This document shows, piece after piece, positions 62,001 through 64,000 of a stretch of 64,000 nt of DNA. The DNA lies in the NCBI GenBank assembly GCA_026874595.1, contig CM049318.1:44062456-44126455 (forward strand), given 5' to 3'. The notes under the pieces were generated by a model. It ran no database searches. It saw only the letters and a program-made list of their open reading frames with translations, and had not been told where the DNA came from. The stretch is from Sipunculus nudus. Taxonomy: Eukaryota > Annelida > Sipuncula > Golfingiida > Sipunculidae. The translations under genes and the position numbers were made by a program. The stretch's first letter is position 1. Each line of letters starts with the position of its first letter.

Positions 62001-62285
62001 TCAGATACTTGAGCTTTTGTATCAAATTTTCCATTTTTCGGGGGGGTACTTCGGAGCCCCATAGCTCAGAGGTTATGGGTAACAGAGACCTAATTTCAGG
62101 TTTCCAAGGAGATTTTTCATGGTACTCCCTGGATGTCAAGTTAGAAGATTCCAGGTCCAGTCATTATGATTTGTGCCTGGTTAACGGACAGACAGACGGA
62201 CAGACAAACCGACAGACAGACGGACGACGGACGACGGACCAAGAGTGATCGCTATAGCTCAGATGACTTTCAGTCAGCTGAGCTA
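59017..62285 (+). mobile_element. Complete F1 element carrying an A array
   Basis: This 3.27-kb element starts AACAAGTGACCCAGGGGTCA then TGACGCTCAGCTGACC and ends with a GACA/GACG microsatellite (62186-62238) and hairpin (62255-62285). Partial A units lie at 59150-59860. Boxes at 59865, 60203, 60540, 60901 (GGTGGAGCCACC), 61239, 61577 and 61915 mark full monomers, mostly 337-338 bp apart. An extra microsatellite and hairpin (60811-60892) sits inside the array. Monomers 61239-61576 and 61577-61914 are almost identical. No coding gene. Confidence 0.83.
60862..60892 (+). repeat. Internal F1 3' hairpin within the A array
   Basis: Arms TAGCTCAGATGACT and AGTCAGCTGAGCTA around TAC, preceded by a GACG run (60811-60845). 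The array continues directly with AAAATACAGGTGGAGCC. Confidence 0.9.
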
Positions 62286-62753
62286 ATAATTGACATGAGC
62301 TAAAGTATATGGACTGTGTAATAAATGAAACCTTTGGCCTGAAACCATTTAGTGATGCACCAAGAGAAAAAATGGGCCTAGGGTAAGTGCCATATAAAAG
62401 TTCCATTTCATAAACAAATAATATCTGAAGGTAATTAAGTTTTCAAAAGTTAAATATATGGCCATATGAGTTCAAAATTAATCCCACAAAGTTTGACCAA
62501 TATTCCTAATTTTAAAAACTAAGTTTAACAGTGTTATTCACACCTAGGCCCGCCAACTTTAATATTTTATCACATTTGAAGATTAGGAAAAAATTCCTGA
62601 ACATTTTTTTCTTAAAAAAAATCAAAATTGTCCAAGTTACAACAAAAAGAATTTTTTTAACATTAAAATTATAAGCTTTTGTCTTGTTTATTAGTCCTGT
62701 GTATCGAAGGGGTGGGTGGGGGAGGGGTCTCTGTTGTTACTGTTCATCTCTGA
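62286..62753. other. AT-rich stretch, no element or gene recognised
   Basis: No counterpart was recognised in the window. A GGGGTGGGTGGGGGAGGGG patch (62709-62727) could form a G-quadruplex. Confidence 0.5.
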
Positions 62754-63035
62754 AACAAGGGACCTATGGGTCACGGCGCTCAGCTGTTATATATGATTAA
62801 AAAATATGATATAGAAATGAGCCACATGCTGGTTTTGTGTGGAAATAAATACAAGCTGTATTAAGAGTTGTGGGTGTTTAGCTTATGTATGATTTTGATA
62901 GTACCTTTGAAGACAGGGAAGAGGATTGCTTTCATTTATTTTATTAACAAATGGAGTGCTATTGTCACACAGATTTTGACTTGGCAATATAACTTATAAG
63001 CAGAACATATAATATAAGAGTTTAACTATTTATTA
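62754..63035 (+). mobile_element. F1a 5' fragment, outermost of a serial nest
   Basis: AACAAGGGACCTATGGGTCA then CGGCGCTCAGCTGTTATATATG. It stops at TTTAACTATTTATTA, where other copies (5135) continue AAAAAAAATAAC, because an F1f element is inserted. Confidence 0.8.
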
Positions 63036-63729
63036 AACAAGTGACCCATGGGTCATGACGCTCAGCTGCCAAGCATGACCTGCGACATCATGGGCTGAGA
63101 TTCACAACTTCCAGTCAAATTTTGAAGAACCAATTTGCCAATTTGTTGAAATTTTCTACGACAACAGAAATATATATCACCTATGTCTGGTTAAAACACA
63201 GTGAATTGATGGTCTGAGGAAAATGTATGATTGTTAAAGAATCCAAAACTATTCCCATAGCTTACTTGATACCTGTCAGTCTCAAAAGGAACACCACAAA
63301 GGGCAAATATAAGATCAAAATATAGCAAAAAAATCAAGGAAATCCATGCAAGAATTATTGAGAAACAGGTGCTTCTGTATGAATTTTTATTCAATACAAG
63401 CCAACTGTACTGCACTTTCATATATGATGATAATATTTATTAAGAAATATTTGACCCAATGGTTGGCAAGTTTACATTAATATACATCCGACTGCCTTCA
63501 CTTTAACAGTTCTTGAGATAATATGATGAAAAGGAATTTAAAGATGGTTGCCTGGTGGCCATTTTGGACTTCTGACAGGTCTGAAATCAGATAACAACCA
63601 TTCTCTAAATCGGACCAAAAATTGAAGGAAAATTACTGAAACTGCACTGGAAAAAGGATTTCTAAGGTGGCTAACTGGCAGACAAAATGGATTTCTGACA
63701 AGTCTGACATTTGATATCACACGTCCTCC
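63036..63729 (+). mobile_element. F1f 5' fragment, middle of the nest
   Basis: AACAAGTGACCCATGGGTCA then TGACGCTCAGCTGCCAAGC; very close to 41631-42320. It stops at CACACGTCCTCC, where 42320 continues with CATAAAAGACC. Confidence 0.8.
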
Positions 63730-64000
63730 AACAAGTGACCCAGGGGTCATGACGCTCAGCTGACCAGGAAGACATTGACAAAAGTAATTTTATCATCTGA
63801 ATGTCAAATTTGAATGAAATACTTTTTCCAAACTTGACCTTTTGTATAAAATCATCCAATATTCATTGGGGTACTATGGAGCTCTGTAGCATGAAGGATA
63901 TGGGTAACAGACACCTATTTTCAAGGTTTACAAGATGACTTTTCAGGGGTCTCCCAGCATGTCAAAAAATTAAAAAATTCTAGGTCCAGTTATTATGATT
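63730..64000 (+). mobile_element. F1 5' part, innermost of the nest, cut by the window edge
   Basis: AACAAGTGACCCAGGGGTCA then TGACGCTCAGCTGACC; near-identical to 59017-59290, so probably another A-array element that continues past the window. Confidence 0.82.

Noticed and set aside
33980-62248. Repeated 60-83 codon reading frames in A monomers (e.g. 41407-41601, 61603-61854) with similar products
   Set aside because: They recur because the DNA monomer recurs. Other monomers break the same frame, there is no start context, and no domain is recognisable.
2032-62406. Minus-strand peptides with RPSVRPSV repeats
   Set aside because: They are reverse translations of the GACG microsatellites in F1 3' ends.

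Overview
The window is animal nuclear DNA, most likely from a bivalve or other mollusc. The evidence is a split host gene with consensus introns, AT-rich introns packed with repeats, and Helitron/Helentron-like non-autonomous elements with tetranucleotide microsatellite tails of the kind known from bivalves. Species cannot be fixed from the sequence. No bacterial-style genes, rRNA, tRNA or CRISPR were seen.

Host gene. Two coding exons of a class IIa histone deacetylase (HDAC4/5/7/9 type) lie on the minus strand. The upstream exon (38254-38542) carries the RPLxRAQSSP 14-3-3 docking site. The next exon (14343-14476) carries the start of the deacetylase domain, including HQCTCG and HPEHAG. Their splice phases join exactly, and a 23.8 kb intron separates them. 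The window therefore sits inside this gene; the flanking introns run off both edges. A decayed 69-bp partial copy of the downstream exon sits next to it at 14494-14562.

Nearly all the rest is a nest of non-autonomous elements that I sort into three end-families. F1 has 5' AACAAG, a GACCCATGGGTC palindrome, then GCTCAGCTG; its 3' end is a GACG microsatellite and a hairpin ending CAGCTGAGCTA. F2 has 5' AACAAGGCCTACAGGCCT then GCGAACCTGTG, and 3' CACAGGTTCGCT. F3 has 5' CTAGA then GTATC..., and a 3' hairpin starting GTATC. All three share one plan: an inverted repeat whose left copy lies about 20-32 nt inside the left end and whose right copy is at or near the right end. Copies of the same repeats without insertions show that insertion occurs in A-rich sites with no target duplication. 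Every recognised end, about 15 F1 3' ends and more than 20 5' ends, points the same way (plus strand, antisense to the HDAC gene).

Interiors are modular and often tandem. Monomer A is about 338 bp (33.9-36.6 kb, 59.2-62.3 kb). Monomer B is about 280 bp (30.1-33.7 kb). Monomer C is a 288-bp dimer with nuclear-receptor-like DR1 sequences (15.5-18.1, 43.0-43.8, 51.7-53.8 kb). Monomer D is about 177 bp (F2 bodies). A, B and D carry the 12-bp palindrome GGTGGCGCCACC.

Layout: 0-11.7 kb, nested F1/F2; 12.0-14.1 kb, a TIR DNA transposon with TA target duplication; 14.1-14.65 kb, host exon; 14.65-18.3 kb, C arrays; 18.3-29.4 kb, F1/F2 nest with a chimeric end; 29.4-36.6 kb, B and A arrays; 36.6-38.1 kb, fragments; 38.14-38.67 kb, host exon; 38.7-45.1 kb, a three-level nest; 45-49.5 kb, degraded F1; 49.5-55.0 kb, F1 interrupted by F3; 55.0-64 kb, a foldback element, a full F1, an A-array F1 and serially nested starts. 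No Rep/helicase, transposase or reverse transcriptase reading frame was recognised.
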